DNA of 61,112 nt from a virus. The stretch is from positions 1-61,112 of IMG/VR virus record IMGVR_UViG_3300032116_000195; one strand, given 5' to 3'. Shown piece after piece: positions 28,001 to 35,200 of the stretch (positions are counted from its first letter, which is position 1; every line of letters starts with the position of its first letter). Below the pieces are notes generated by a model that was not told the origin of the DNA, made no database searches, and worked only from the letters and a program-made list of their open reading frames with translations. A program made the position numbers and the translations under genes.

Positions 28001-31000
28001 AAATTAGGAGTAACAGATGAAGAAATTAATCAAGCCGTATCAGGCAGACGAGCAAATACTTCCGGAGGTACAAGAGTCGGAGATTCCCTTGCTGGCGAAA
28101 CAGTTGGCAGAAATGATCAAGAAGTCCTCGGTAAAATCAGACAACTCAAAGGCGGAGCAGCAGAGCTCAGTAAAAAATCAAGAGCGCAAGCCTCTGTAGG
28201 CAACCGCAACCTCGCACCTAACGGCAAACCATCCAACCTTAATGACAAACAATACGAACAGGTAAGAACGCCTGAGTTTAAGAATTGGTTTGGCGATTGG
28301 GAGAATGATCCTGCCAATGCATCTAAGGTTGTCGATGAGAATGGAGAGCCGTTGGTTGTTTATCATGGAGGAACATTAAATCCTGAAGACAGAGGTAAGG
28401 ATACATATACAGGAGACTATGGACTATATTTTACTTCTAGTCAAAGCAGAGCAAAGTCCTACACAAAATCTTCAAGCAAAGACTATAGAGATAAGTCTAA
28501 GGTTTTTGATGCTTATCTAAATATAAGAAATCCACTACCAAAAAACATATGGTCAAAGTGGAAGTATGGTGCTGATAGAATATCACAAAAAGAGTTTCAA
28601 TCACTTGAAGAAAATGCGGCTGATGGTATCATAGATAAGGGCATGCTTGGTATGAAATACACTAGCCAGTATGTCGTATTAGATATGGGTCAAATCAAAT
28701 CCGCAACAGATAACTCTGGCGCATTCAGCACTACAGATAACAGGATACAGGCTTCGGTAGGAAACCGTTCAGAAGAAGACCTTCGTGCTCCGGGTAAAGG
28801 CAAAGAAAGGAACAGGGCTTTGTCATCTAAGTTTGGTGATCTCGATCCCGAGACTCAGGCTAAGATTCAAGACGATGCTGTTACATATTTCCAGCGTCCC
28901 AACAAGCAGACATCAGAGGCTGTCAACGAGTTCTTGGATGGACTCAATATAGTGGATGCTGCTGACTATGTTCTAGGCAATCCAGATATTCCAGAAGTTT
29001 CCAAGGTTTGGATGGCTGCAGAGGTAGCTAAAAGACTTGGCACTCAGATGTCAGCAGAGACAGATCCTGCAATCAAGGAAGCTCTGGCCGATAAGCAAGC
29101 TGCCATATACAATGAGTTCGCAAAGAAAGCTACAGACTTAGGTCAGGCGGTTCAGGCATTCATAGCATTTAAGAAAGATCCTAATGCAGTTGAGTTCTTC
29201 CTGCCAAAGATACTTAGAGAACTTAAGAAGAAGGGAGTTGAGAATATTAGTGAGGTGCAGAAGGGAGAGATCGTTGGTATGTTGAAGGATGTTAACAATG
29301 CAAGCGAAGGTTTACCAAAAGACAAGGCAATTATTAAGCTGTCTCACTACTTGGCTGGCATTGCGCCAATGAAACCAATGGACGTATTGCAAGCCTTGTG
29401 GTATGCAAAGATCCTGTCTGGTGTTACAACACAGTCAACCAACTTCTTTGCCAACATATTTAATACTGCGTTCGAATTACCAGCGGTAGCCTTCAGGATT
29501 GCCATGTTGAATGGTTCTCCTATGTCTATGATTGCTGGCGTAAAAGGATTCGGTTCGGGGGTTGCCAAAGGAGCTATAACAGCGGCAGACATCATGAAGT
29601 CTGGCGTTAGGTCTAAAGAGTCAGACAAATACTTCTCTGAGAGTCCACTAGAGTATTTCACTTGGAGTAAGTGGCTAGGTAAGAAAGGTCAGGTTCTGGA
29701 TAAGATACCACCATTAAACTTTGGCGCATGGAAGTATGTAGGTAGAATGCTTGCCGCTACTGACGCACTGTTCTCTACGGCTAACCAAGAAGCTATTGCT
29801 AACATGCTAGCCTATGCTGAAGCTGCTGGCACTCCTGCTGGAAATAATTTCAAGAAGGCCAATCAAATGCTTGGCAACACAAAGGAGAATATATCCAACG
29901 CCAGAAGTCAGGCTACTGCCGAAGGGTTTAAGCCGGGTACTTTGCAGCACAAGAGAAGGGTAATTGAGATAGTTGCACAGGGTAGAAAAGGAACAGCCGA
30001 GGCTGATGCTATTGGTAAGAGGATCACAATGAACTACGATCCAGAGGGTTGGACTAAACCACTGTTTGATGCAACTGTTGCGTTGCAACAGAAGTTCCCA
30101 GCCATTAAGATGGTAGTCCCATTCGCTAGGATCGTTGCTAACCTTACAGAGAACTCTCTTAATTATAGTCCTTTTGGATTGATAAAGGCTGCTACTGGAT
30201 TAAGGAATCCATTTAATGATAGATCTAATAAGCTTACCACAGAAGAGCGTATCGACATGTTCAACAAGTTTGCTATTGGGATGACAGCTCTGTCGATTCT
30301 TGCAAGCAAGGTTGGTGAGGATGACGATGATTGGTTTGAAATTACTGCTGGCGGATCTACTGATATTCAGAAAAGATATGAACTTCAGAAAGGCAAATGG
30401 AGGCCGTATACCATAACACTCAAAGACGGTACTAAGATATCGTATAAAGACTGGCCAATCGCAGGTATTCTTGCTGGCGTTGGTCATATAAGAGACGCCA
30501 AGAAGTACAGCTTTGATGATAACACGCAGCTTCCGCTATATGCATACGGTTTCTTCTTGAATATGTATGACAAGTCCTTGCTGTCTGGACTCCAAGATTT
30601 CTTTGGAATGTTTGACGTTCAGGCTGGTCGTGGGAAGTATGCCCCAGACTCAAAGATGTCTCAAAGAATGGAGAAGTATGTTGCACAGCAGGTTAAGTCT
30701 GTAGCTGTATCCAATCTCGCACAGCAGACTGGTAGATTATATAGTGAGCTTGTTACTGGCGATCCACAGCGTGATGCTAAAACTTTCATGGAGGTTATAT
30801 ACAGAGACCTTCCAATGTTTAACGATCGCATCAGGCCAATCATTGATGTGTTTGGCGAGGAGGTTAAGTATAACACTACAGAGAGATTGACTCCTGTTTC
30901 AAATCCTGAAGGAGACAAGATGATCAAGTGGCTTAACGAGAACAAGTTCTTTGTTGGAGTGCCTAAGAAGATGAACATCATAATGGAGGATGGTACCGAG

Positions 31001-31195
31001 AGGCCAATGAATGATCAGGAATATTATGAGTATAGGAAGCTTGCTGGTCAGGAATCCAAGAAGATGATCCAAGAATTTATGGATGGTATCAAAGAGGATG
31101 ATAGGATGATAAGTGAGTCTATGTTTGATGCTGCACTTGAGACTGCTAGGTCTATAGCATATGTACAGATACTTGAGAAATACGGATTCAAATGA
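22040..31195 (+). CDS. Giant polyvalent ejection protein (zincin, ART-like and other domains)
   Basis: A 3051-residue protein starting MPDFILDDKKRSE. Segments in order: a helical N-terminus; about 1060-1115 a polyvalent-protein block (FRFVHDYFGHTRLGNSFGA...EENAWNVHARMYSPLA); about 1395-1405 a zincin motif WHEAAHPVM (HExxH); about 1795-1815 another polyvalent block (MDRWFMRTWGRLTG); about 2070-2180 an ART-PolyVal-like ADP-ribosyltransferase segment (VRTPEFKNWFGDWEND, then VVYHGG); a hydrophobic stretch near 2490; and a charged C-terminal helical region. These blocks are hallmarks of phage 'polyvalent proteins' injected with DNA to counter host defences. The last third resembles a lytic-podophage ejection protein. 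Enzymatic activity is inferred. The ORF is intact over 9.1 kb. Confidence 0.8.
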   Translation: MPDFILDDKKRSELDSNIKSMLSMGASQQDVMKYADDFGKMFGKKKDVSGPASQSSYLPSPFASETPQQKTQRHSNTAKSDAKGLLDNYESGLNQAFQKRDQFGMVDMFGVNQFEQSREGKAGKIVKQFQETGTAKKEDIKYLNQVAPKAATQIVFAGTPQDIKNKIQKTGKVDDADIESFDVNHKSIVGDAILENTAKFYRDQNQKQIATLNTIPGFNQQLASDPTYLDGFYKNLNAQKAKELSALNSKYPLRTVPSGVASVQYRENDNEYKAALKSINDRYSKAYDAIGRVAASKVSGADKDPLEVGMAYLKYADQERYSLAKQAGRSSADRDIADLGSQIQIANAPDLASIRKAKDTSETLDNRFPDKVIADTRRRLGAELYKDDNWFANLKPSVERLDKAAEQLPQANREAYYKYVRPMEQRMLGTEIPQSGALNQLISGVMSTVEGTNNFLSRLIGQRTEADVARAALDSPTRTRFEAVGAGPQKARLDELNNKVKAGKQLTAQEMAEKSDLETYTDVRSTPQEIIDGSLNLAGQVLFQALGTKGVASGLGAATKAAGFLKNATTAAMTAEDIIAANAVNSGITMPQIMNAAGAMVAYSSSYDQAEQEGMQLYPNDPMKRKLYAKSVAGLNALTERIFKDEKVLDAFRREVSPSVGALVNQIASGSLKREALQPTIKNIVKDGLKIVGLSQIENLKETTEEVATSIGTDLTKMILSPEKFDPNQMADNVASTATTMFTDGQLVALFAGTGAFRANKVGVNMLSKLGTDKAFTADVKSVINAQVMSGELTSEQGREKMDVVNAIESVNRVDMPKVKAVADLSDNASKKYSIALANEKLLKKKLLSSEDEALKTKIQEDIKSSEEFRKSILDKKIFIDDNFNVVAEGNNQSKVQGTGADSNIGSQGTVAGKRLFNDPNPEAAVIENEFKASKGINTPEPAKITRLDEEKSKRIADAYDQLIDSPDDPEVQAAYKAMADETMEQFNAIAKSGVKVEIWTGKGEPYKNSEEMIKDVRDNKHMYIFSTEEGFGDTPITDTQRQQNALLTDSGVKDVNGKPLLINDIFRFVHDYFGHTRLGNSFGAIGEENAWNVHARMYSPLARRAMTTETRGQNSWVNFNKSFRNPDGTMKKKGDEGYVPPAQRPFADQKMALLPEEFSNIEDSYSLTRVDKDKVSQNIDQIKNSEGEAGVTMNIDGSVYTGGGLVVPAASINTTTEEITPEMVDQFVEDNRDKIEGNQFKIGLYKFPGSNRVSIDLNIITPKENRDVAVKFAGMAGQESIYDLDTNENIKTGSTGDNPTKFNNRQFREIANALANNRMPNVFGKGTDVVTRTLAESIDMASRALKRAGIKFKIVDSATDTEGARAARGNQGLFIAADGTIIIDKSKLANDIEAGLVVWHEAAHPVMNIIRNTDKKLYDAVVRGLNGAAKTNDGVFGALDWAKENYSREKLSQMYGREVSEEEAAEVQNDEAIVETIGRINSGLIDVSKLDTGLRQKLIDFVNSIAKFFGIDPILNDTDLAAFKKTVSQVADALKTGRDIAEVVGESNVKRFEASTEQSRISNDENPVFFENIKNFANQSSFANKVDFKDAVQAKLKSFIPELKKKYGKGFDPTVYNDSTKKYLSDVLTKEAANAISAHPEAIGWYDEKTQSALAAISAIHPEIETDQEARGAFILPLAVMSNGNKVDKNFELAEKQYQIFKDTKRFDPNGDFGAQQVGIKKSLKLINGLLDNGVTMAEINQFLTSKHRAGDLKYRKPDGKLGDLVSGELANEDVYGAVILGPKIGNGFYMNLWGEFGQLTMDRWFMRTWGRLTGTLIERDKDLISNGKKRIASSIQDIKSDKEASKILKSVIGSVSGRSVSDIANAIEKASAKKDVRNLLSSNQKTDELRKAGNGLAKLLRGEKEAPSSGEERKFIRDVFSDVQRRLSEENGVDITMADLQAVMWYPEKILYESFKEGESFEDASEGYTEDSAPDYFNAAKKLAKKLGVTDEEINQAVSGRRANTSGGTRVGDSLAGETVGRNDQEVLGKIRQLKGGAAELSKKSRAQASVGNRNLAPNGKPSNLNDKQYEQVRTPEFKNWFGDWENDPANASKVVDENGEPLVVYHGGTLNPEDRGKDTYTGDYGLYFTSSQSRAKSYTKSSSKDYRDKSKVFDAYLNIRNPLPKNIWSKWKYGADRISQKEFQSLEENAADGIIDKGMLGMKYTSQYVVLDMGQIKSATDNSGAFSTTDNRIQASVGNRSEEDLRAPGKGKERNRALSSKFGDLDPETQAKIQDDAVTYFQRPNKQTSEAVNEFLDGLNIVDAADYVLGNPDIPEVSKVWMAAEVAKRLGTQMSAETDPAIKEALADKQAAIYNEFAKKATDLGQAVQAFIAFKKDPNAVEFFLPKILRELKKKGVENISEVQKGEIVGMLKDVNNASEGLPKDKAIIKLSHYLAGIAPMKPMDVLQALWYAKILSGVTTQSTNFFANIFNTAFELPAVAFRIAMLNGSPMSMIAGVKGFGSGVAKGAITAADIMKSGVRSKESDKYFSESPLEYFTWSKWLGKKGQVLDKIPPLNFGAWKYVGRMLAATDALFSTANQEAIANMLAYAEAAGTPAGNNFKKANQMLGNTKENISNARSQATAEGFKPGTLQHKRRVIEIVAQGRKGTAEADAIGKRITMNYDPEGWTKPLFDATVALQQKFPAIKMVVPFARIVANLTENSLNYSPFGLIKAATGLRNPFNDRSNKLTTEERIDMFNKFAIGMTALSILASKVGEDDDDWFEITAGGSTDIQKRYELQKGKWRPYTITLKDGTKISYKDWPIAGILAGVGHIRDAKKYSFDDNTQLPLYAYGFFLNMYDKSLLSGLQDFFGMFDVQAGRGKYAPDSKMSQRMEKYVAQQVKSVAVSNLAQQTGRLYSELVTGDPQRDAKTFMEVIYRDLPMFNDRIRPIIDVFGEEVKYNTTERLTPVSNPEGDKMIKWLNENKFFVGVPKKMNIIMEDGTERPMNDQEYYEYRKLAGQESKKMIQEFMDGIKEDDRMISESMFDAALETARSIAYVQILEKYGFK

Positions 31196-31641
31196 ACAAG
31201 GCAGGAACAGATCTGGTGAAATCTTTCGAAGGTCTCAGGCTTGAGGCTTATCGGTGCAGCTCAAATAAGGAAACTATTGGCTACGGCAATACCTTCTATG
31301 AAGATGGAACTAAAGTAAAGATGGGAGATAAGATCACTGTCGATCGTGCAGTCAAGTTGCTAGAGTTTATACTGGATAAATTTGAAGATAGTGTTAATCG
31401 CCTAGTAACCAGCAAGTTAAATGAAAATCAAATGTCAGCGCTGGTAAGCTTCGCATACAACTGCGGTGTAAACAACCTTAAGTCATCTACGCTTCTGAAG
31501 AAAGTTAATGCCAACCCAGACGATCCAACTATTGCAGACGAGTTTAAGAAGTGGACCAGAGCCAATGGCAAGATACTGACTGGACTTGTCAAGAGAAGGA
31601 ACGCAGAATCCACCCTGTATTTTACTAAGCTTAATAATTAA
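31192..31641 (+). CDS. GH24 lysozyme (T4-type) with Cys in the triad
   Basis: A 149-residue lysozyme without a signal peptide. E13 is followed after eight residues by C22 and after five more by T28. This matches the E-8-D/C-5-T catalytic pattern of GH24, with Cys in place of the usual Asp. IGYGNT and NENQMSALVSFAYNCG complete the fold signature. It overlaps the giant gene by four bases (ATGA), so it may be co-translated with it, either as the endolysin or as an entry lysozyme. It cleaves MurNAc-GlcNAc bonds. Confidence 0.9.
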   Translation: MNKAGTDLVKSFEGLRLEAYRCSSNKETIGYGNTFYEDGTKVKMGDKITVDRAVKLLEFILDKFEDSVNRLVTSKLNENQMSALVSFAYNCGVNNLKSSTLLKKVNANPDDPTIADEFKKWTRANGKILTGLVKRRNAESTLYFTKLNN

Positions 31642-31658
31642 CCTTAAATATTTTTGCA

Positions 31659-31898
31659 ATGAGAAAGTTCTTTTCAGACCTATTCAATGACAGTAATTCA
31701 ATCAATGAGAAGAATGTCATTGGAGTATGGGCATTCTTCGTGATGGTAGTTTACTCATTTGTTGACGTAGCTACCGGAGCTTTTGGTAAAGACCTCGCTA
31801 TCAATGAGAGAATATATACATCCTTCGAGACTATTGTCTTGGGGGCATTCATCATATCTGCAGGAGAGAAGATAACTAAGATAATCAATGGCAAGTAG
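31659..31898 (+). CDS. Holin-like membrane protein
   Basis: A 79-residue protein with two membrane helices (about 22-41 VIGVWAFFVMVVYSFVDVAT and 58-72), a charged N-terminus and a basic C-terminal tail (KITKIINGK). It lies directly between lysozyme and a CHAP-like hydrolase, as expected for a holin. It overlaps the next gene by 11 bases. Confidence 0.65.
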   Translation: MRKFFSDLFNDSNSINEKNVIGVWAFFVMVVYSFVDVATGAFGKDLAINERIYTSFETIVLGAFIISAGEKITKIINGK

Positions 31899-32826
31899 AT
31901 ACACAGAAACATTAAGTCCGCCCACACCAGAACCAAAATCTGTTGCCAGTGCTGTCGCTAAAATGAGACAGTACATGAGCAAGGCGGATGAGTTCAACTC
32001 TATTGTAGATAAGGCAAAGTCTAAGGGTGCTGATATTACTATGGCCGCAGATCCAAGAAGTTTTGTTTCAAACAAGATGGTAGCAGAAGCTAGAGAGAGA
32101 AGTAAGAAAGGTAAGGCTGGTGGAATCCCTGTTATAGGCGACCCTCTAAATCAGAATACCTGTGCTGCTGGTGTTTGTACAATAGCTGCTAATGCCGGAG
32201 TGAGCTTTGATAAGATGGCTGGAACTCTGCACACTGGTCTGGCAACAGATGAGAAGGGGAGGAAGATACCTCAGTATAACCCACTGTTTGCGGCACAGCT
32301 AAGTAAGTCTGGGTATACTGAATTGAAGCCAGACGAGAAGCCTATGCCCGGTGATTTGGTGCAGTACTTTGAGGCTAATGATACTGGCGCCATGAACCCA
32401 TATCATCTTGAGTTTGTGACAGGCGACAAGGGTGGTGGGAGATACGAGACTTTTAATAACTACGGTTTGTTTAATGAAGGTAAAGGCGAGTCAGAAGTGG
32501 TAGATGCTAGAGGAACCAATGCCAACCAAAGGGGCAGGGTTAGTACGATGAACAGATTCTACAGGCTAACACCAGAGGCTGCAAGAGCTGCAGCTGGTGA
32601 GGAGAACTCTAAGTATATAGAGCAGGCTAACATATTAAGAAACGAGCTTGGGTCTATTAGGCAGAGTGGATTGGATGGGGAAAGTCAGGACACGTTTGCC
32701 GTAATATTTGGCGGACTAAAGAATAAGCAACCTAAGGAAAAGGTTTTAAAGAATGCCCTGCATTTTGCAAAGAATAAAGAATATGTCAAAGCAGTAATAA
32801 ACGAATTATATGCGGAAGGGAACTGA
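31888..32826 (+). CDS. CHAP/NlpC-like cysteine peptidoglycan hydrolase
   Basis: A 312-residue protein. A ~90-residue helical lead is followed by NTCAAGVCTIAANAG, the likely nucleophile Cys region (~90). Next come KPMPGDLVQYF (the PGDLV motif common to CHAP and NlpC/P60 folds) and YHLEFVTGD with the likely catalytic His. The C-terminal ~80 residues are a charged helix. It probably cleaves peptide cross-links in peptidoglycan. There is no signal peptide, so it depends on the holin or on virion delivery. Confidence 0.65.
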   Translation: MASRYTETLSPPTPEPKSVASAVAKMRQYMSKADEFNSIVDKAKSKGADITMAADPRSFVSNKMVAEARERSKKGKAGGIPVIGDPLNQNTCAAGVCTIAANAGVSFDKMAGTLHTGLATDEKGRKIPQYNPLFAAQLSKSGYTELKPDEKPMPGDLVQYFEANDTGAMNPYHLEFVTGDKGGGRYETFNNYGLFNEGKGESEVVDARGTNANQRGRVSTMNRFYRLTPEAARAAAGEENSKYIEQANILRNELGSIRQSGLDGESQDTFAVIFGGLKNKQPKEKVLKNALHFAKNKEYVKAVINELYAEGN

Positions 32827-32926
32827 GTCAGTAAAGGTAACCTTCGGAAAGAGAAGGAGAGGTAAGGCCCAGAAAAGAAGGGGTCCAAAAGATAAAAAGA
32901 TTTCTAAATACAGAGGGCAAGGATGA
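32810..32926 (+). CDS. Tiny very basic protein
   Basis: A 38-residue protein (MRKGTESVKVTFGKRRRGKA...) with 16 Lys/Arg and the ending KDKKISKYRGQG. It overlaps the CHAP-like gene by 17 bases and the next gene by four (ATGA). Small basic proteins ending in KYRGQG are recurrent in Bacteroidota phages. A nucleic-acid-binding or virion role is likely but not shown. Confidence 0.65.
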   Translation: MRKGTESVKVTFGKRRRGKAQKRRGPKDKKISKYRGQG

Positions 32927-33390
32927 AACTATCAGAACACTTAGACTTATCAGAAGTAGTACGCAGTGAATCAGCAAAGAGGAATGGCATCAGCAATATG
33001 CCAACCCCAGAGCACATTGCCAACTTCAAACTATTGGCGGAGAAAGTATTTGAACCAATCCGTAATCACTTCAGATGCCCAATACACATCTCATCAGGAT
33101 ACAGGAGCAAAGAGTTAAACTCAGCAATCGGTGGTTCCGCCACAAGTCAGCACTGTTCGGGGGAAGCCATCGACATCGACATGGACGGATCTCCAAACGG
33201 AGTGAGCAACGCTGATGTGTTCAATCATATTAAAGATAACTTGGCATTTGACCAGCTTATCTGGGAGTTCGGGAGTGATAACAACCCAGACTGGGTTCAT
33301 GTATCCTATGAGTCTTCAGGCAAACAACGCAAACAAATTCTTAAAGCTAAGAGGGTGAACGGTAAAACTGTATACACCCCATATGAATAA
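32923..33390 (+). CDS. Peptidase M15-type endolysin
   Basis: A 155-residue zinc peptidase. SGYRS (58-62) begins the core. H77 and D84 in SQHCSGEAIDID and H126 in DWVHVSY are the expected zinc ligands, with E115 (IWEFG) as a possible general base. The family cleaves peptide bonds in peptidoglycan stems (D-Ala-D-Ala or L-Ala-D-Glu type). It is the third wall hydrolase in this 2.2-kb block. It overlaps neighbours on both sides. Confidence 0.85.
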   Translation: MKLSEHLDLSEVVRSESAKRNGISNMPTPEHIANFKLLAEKVFEPIRNHFRCPIHISSGYRSKELNSAIGGSATSQHCSGEAIDIDMDGSPNGVSNADVFNHIKDNLAFDQLIWEFGSDNNPDWVHVSYESSGKQRKQILKAKRVNGKTVYTPYE

Positions 33391-33568
33391 TATAACTAGC
33401 TTCATCGGATCTCTGTTGGTTATGGCGATCGCCATAGTCATCTTCTTTATGCTCATGGAAAAGGAAATGCCGCAGTCTAATAGGGAGCTGCTGATTGCAT
33501 TTGTATCTGTACTCTTTGGCGCAATGGCCACATCAATCAAGAAAATAACTGGTGACGATGGCAAATAG
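33383..33568 (+). CDS. Second holin-like protein
   Basis: A 61-residue protein with helices at about 7-24 (FIGSLLVMAIAIVIFFML) and 35-51, separated by an acidic loop, and a basic tail. It overlaps the M15 endolysin by eight bases and the next gene by 11. Confidence 0.6.
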   Translation: MNNITSFIGSLLVMAIAIVIFFMLMEKEMPQSNRELLIAFVSVLFGAMATSIKKITGDDGK

Positions 33569-33755
33569 AATCATTGCAGTAATAGGTGCTATCTGTCTAT
33601 TGGGATTTACTATCTACATGTACACTCGCACCCCCGAACCAATCCAGCCTGAGATCAGATCGATCGACAGTACCTTTATGAAGGCTGACTCTAGTATGCT
33701 CGTCAGGATCAAGAGGGTAGAACGCAGGGTGAAATCTCTGGAGAATGGAAAGTAA
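33558..33755 (+). CDS. Membrane-anchored coiled-coil protein (lysis cluster)
   Basis: A 65-residue protein from the ATG at 33558 (MANRIIAVIGAI). The upstream GTG at 33552 adds only two residues. It has an N-terminal membrane helix (~4-21) followed by a Pro-rich linker and a basic heptad helix. It may be an inner-membrane spanin subunit or holin regulator. It overlaps the next gene by 11 bases. Confidence 0.55.
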   Translation: MANRIIAVIGAICLLGFTIYMYTRTPEPIQPEIRSIDSTFMKADSSMLVRIKRVERRVKSLENGK

Positions 33756-34011
33756 AAAGTTCCTATCAGAGAACTGGTCAGTCATCGTTGGTGTACTGAC
33801 CGTTTCGTTTGTAGCTGGGGGAGTCCTGTCTGAGTTTAGATTAATGAGGGCAGAGATTGAGGAGCTAAAGAAAGATACATCTATAAAGCTGCAACAGATA
33901 CAAGACAAGGACGATAGGAAGAAAGACTGGCTTGAGGAGCAGGAGCAAAGGATAGATGATCTGGAGGAGTGGAAGAGCTATGTAGAGGGATCAAAGATTC
34001 TCGACAAGTAG
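33745..34011 (+). CDS. Membrane-anchored coiled-coil protein (lysis cluster)
   Basis: An 88-residue protein with one membrane helix at ~10-28 (NWSVIVGVLTVSFVAGGVL) and then a long charged coiled coil to the C-terminus. It resembles i-spanins or small membrane tethers. It is the last gene of the rightward late block and overlaps the convergent regulator gene by 21 bases. Confidence 0.55.
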   Translation: MESKKFLSENWSVIVGVLTVSFVAGGVLSEFRLMRAEIEELKKDTSIKLQQIQDKDDRKKDWLEEQEQRIDDLEEWKSYVEGSKILDK

Positions 34012-34251
34012 CTTTATCTGCAGCAGAAGATCTACTATCTTGACAGCTCTATCGGTCAAGCAATAGACAACGTGTTCGCCATCTACTTTCCTAATCAGGC
34101 CGTCCCTTTCAAGTTCCTTTAGACTTTTGGTCAGCATATTACCACTGACACCCGGCATAAGCTGCTTAATCTTGTTAAATCTGGCAGGCTTATCTCTCAG
34201 TATCATCAGGATAATAGGTTTCCATTTGCCGCCTATCTTCTTCCTTTGCAA
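33991..34251 (-). CDS. HxlR-type winged-helix regulator
   Basis: About 86 residues from a TTG start. IGGKWKPIILMIL, RFNKIKQLMPGVSGNMLTKSLKELERDGLI and VVYCLTDRA reproduce the HxlR winged-helix pattern in order. The usual N-terminal Cys-containing stretch is lacking. The frame stays open upstream (...IRKIDPKILEL), so the true start could be earlier with a non-ATG codon. It is divergent from the gene at 34416, with a palindrome at 34334 between them, suggesting autoregulation and control of a phage promoter. Its 3' end converges on the lysis block. Confidence 0.75.
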   Translation of the reverse strand: MQRKKIGGKWKPIILMILRDKPARFNKIKQLMPGVSGNMLTKSLKELERDGLIRKVDGEHVVYCLTDRAVKIVDLLLQIKLLVENL

Positions 34252-34333
34252 CTCTAGTATTTTTGGATCGATCTTTCTGATGCCAGAAATTAACCAAACA
34301 TGCGTCCTTATTGTATACAGAAACTAAAAACAA

Positions 34334-34349
34334 GTTAGATTAAACTAAC
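34334..34349. promoter_or_regulatory. Palindrome, probable operator for the HxlR-type regulator
   Basis: GTTAG-ATTAAA-CTAAC is an inverted repeat located between the divergent regulator (start about 34251) and the gene at 34416. HxlR-family proteins bind short inverted repeats of this type, so this is the likely site. The link is inferred. Confidence 0.5.
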
Positions 34350-34378
34350 CTAAACAATGTCCATAGCCGCTCGGATAT

Positions 34379-34391
34379 CTCTCTATTATAG
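34379..34391 (+). promoter_or_regulatory. CTCTCTATTATAG motif (putative phage promoter)
   Basis: CTCTCTATTATAG stands 25 bases before the ATG at 34416. The same word, or close variants, recurs before 52292-52297, 53689, 53735 (- strand), 54426 and 55109. It does not match the Bacteroidota -33/-7 pattern, so a phage-encoded or phage-modified polymerase is a natural candidate. Confidence 0.5.
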
Positions 34392-34415
34392 ATATTTGGT
34401 ACATAACAATTAGCT

Positions 34416-34730
34416 ATGGCAATCAAAAAAACCACCACCAAACTTCCAGTTGGAAGGTCAGTACGTGTTGAGTCGGGCGATGTTTTTATTATCCAGAAAG
34501 ACATACCAATGTCTGGATTCAGGTCTATAGGCGCAAGCCTGAGGTATCCATTCTCTGAGATGGCAGCGGGAGAGTCCTTCGAAATGAAGTCTTCAAAGAC
34601 CGAGATTAGAAGGGCAGTATCCAGAGCCAGTGCTGCCTGTGTAAGCTATGTTAAAAAGAATAACAAGGCTGCTAAGTTTACAGTTAGAAGAACTGGTCCT
34701 GATACACTCCGTGTCTGGAGGGTTAAATGA
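34416..34730 (+). CDS. Small basic protein under its own promoter
   Basis: A 104-residue basic protein (MAIKKTTTKLPVG...). Strand-turn-strand segments (SVRVESGDVFII) lead into a Ser/Ala/Lys-rich helix (SKTEIRRAVSRASAACVSY) and a basic beta end (FTVRRTGPDTLRVWRV). It may bind DNA. Its 3' end overlaps the convergent leftward operon by eight bases. It carries its own phage-type promoter motif and sits opposite a regulator, so it may be an early-expressed control or structuring protein. No family was recognised. Confidence 0.55.
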   Translation: MAIKKTTTKLPVGRSVRVESGDVFIIQKDIPMSGFRSIGASLRYPFSEMAAGESFEMKSSKTEIRRAVSRASAACVSYVKKNNKAAKFTVRRTGPDTLRVWRVK

Positions 34731-34980
34731 CTAGATCGTCTATGACGATTCCGTGTTCGCTCAGTATGTCATAGATCCTGTCGTAGATCAGATCGAGAGA
34801 GTCGTATGGTGTGAAGTTCTTATCCTCATCCAAAGCTTTCTCGATCTTTATTTGCATACCTTTCTTGGCGTTATGTATTATCTCCCAAAGAGCCAGTGCC
34901 AAGTCAAGAGATTTCACGCAACGCATGTGCGCAAGGCGATCATCTAAGTCGTTGAGATCAAACTCTAAAACTCCTTTCAT
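34723..34980 (-). CDS. Small acidic helical protein
   Basis: An 85-residue protein (MKGVLEFDLNDLDDRLAHMRCVKS...). It is the last gene of the leftward operon and overlaps the upstream MAQQTAVEWL-family gene by 23 bases. The pattern 'DLALALWEIIHNAKKG...YDSLDLIYDRIYDIL' is a known small-protein pattern in Bacteroidota phages. The role is unknown. Confidence 0.65.
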   Translation of the reverse strand: MKGVLEFDLNDLDDRLAHMRCVKSLDLALALWEIIHNAKKGMQIKIEKALDEDKNFTPYDSLDLIYDRIYDILSEHGIVIDDLVI

Positions 34981-35197
34981 AGTAGTCGTTTATAAATTTA
35001 ATTTTCCAATCTCCTGTATGCCCATCTTCATCGAGAGCATACATAATAGCTTCGGCAATATGATTCCTTTCTATTGCTTTTGCTTTATTAACTATGTCTA
35101 TTATATCCTCATGCTGTTTAAATGCCCTTTCATCGTCATAAGAAATATAATTAACTAATTGTTCAAATAACCATTCTACTGCCGTTTGTTGTGCCAT
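34958..35197 (-). CDS. MAQQTAVEWL-family small protein (copy 1)
   Basis: A 79-residue member of a paralogous family opening MAQQTAVEWLFEQL. It is followed by a helix with KAKAIERNHIAEA and an acidic/aromatic end (INDYYERSF). Copies at 35201 and 44702 share the first ten residues and the upstream leader, at DNA level too. The family is widespread in Bacteroidota phages. Its function is unknown. Confidence 0.75.
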   Translation of the reverse strand: MAQQTAVEWLFEQLVNYISYDDERAFKQHEDIIDIVNKAKAIERNHIAEAIMYALDEDGHTGDWKIKFINDYYERSFRV

Positions 35198-35200
35198 AGT

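Noticed and set aside
22295-31613. Opposite-strand frames inside the late genes (e.g. 24397-24714, 26443-26796)
   Set aside because: They are shadows of the codon bias of the real genes, with no leaders and no protein-like patterns.
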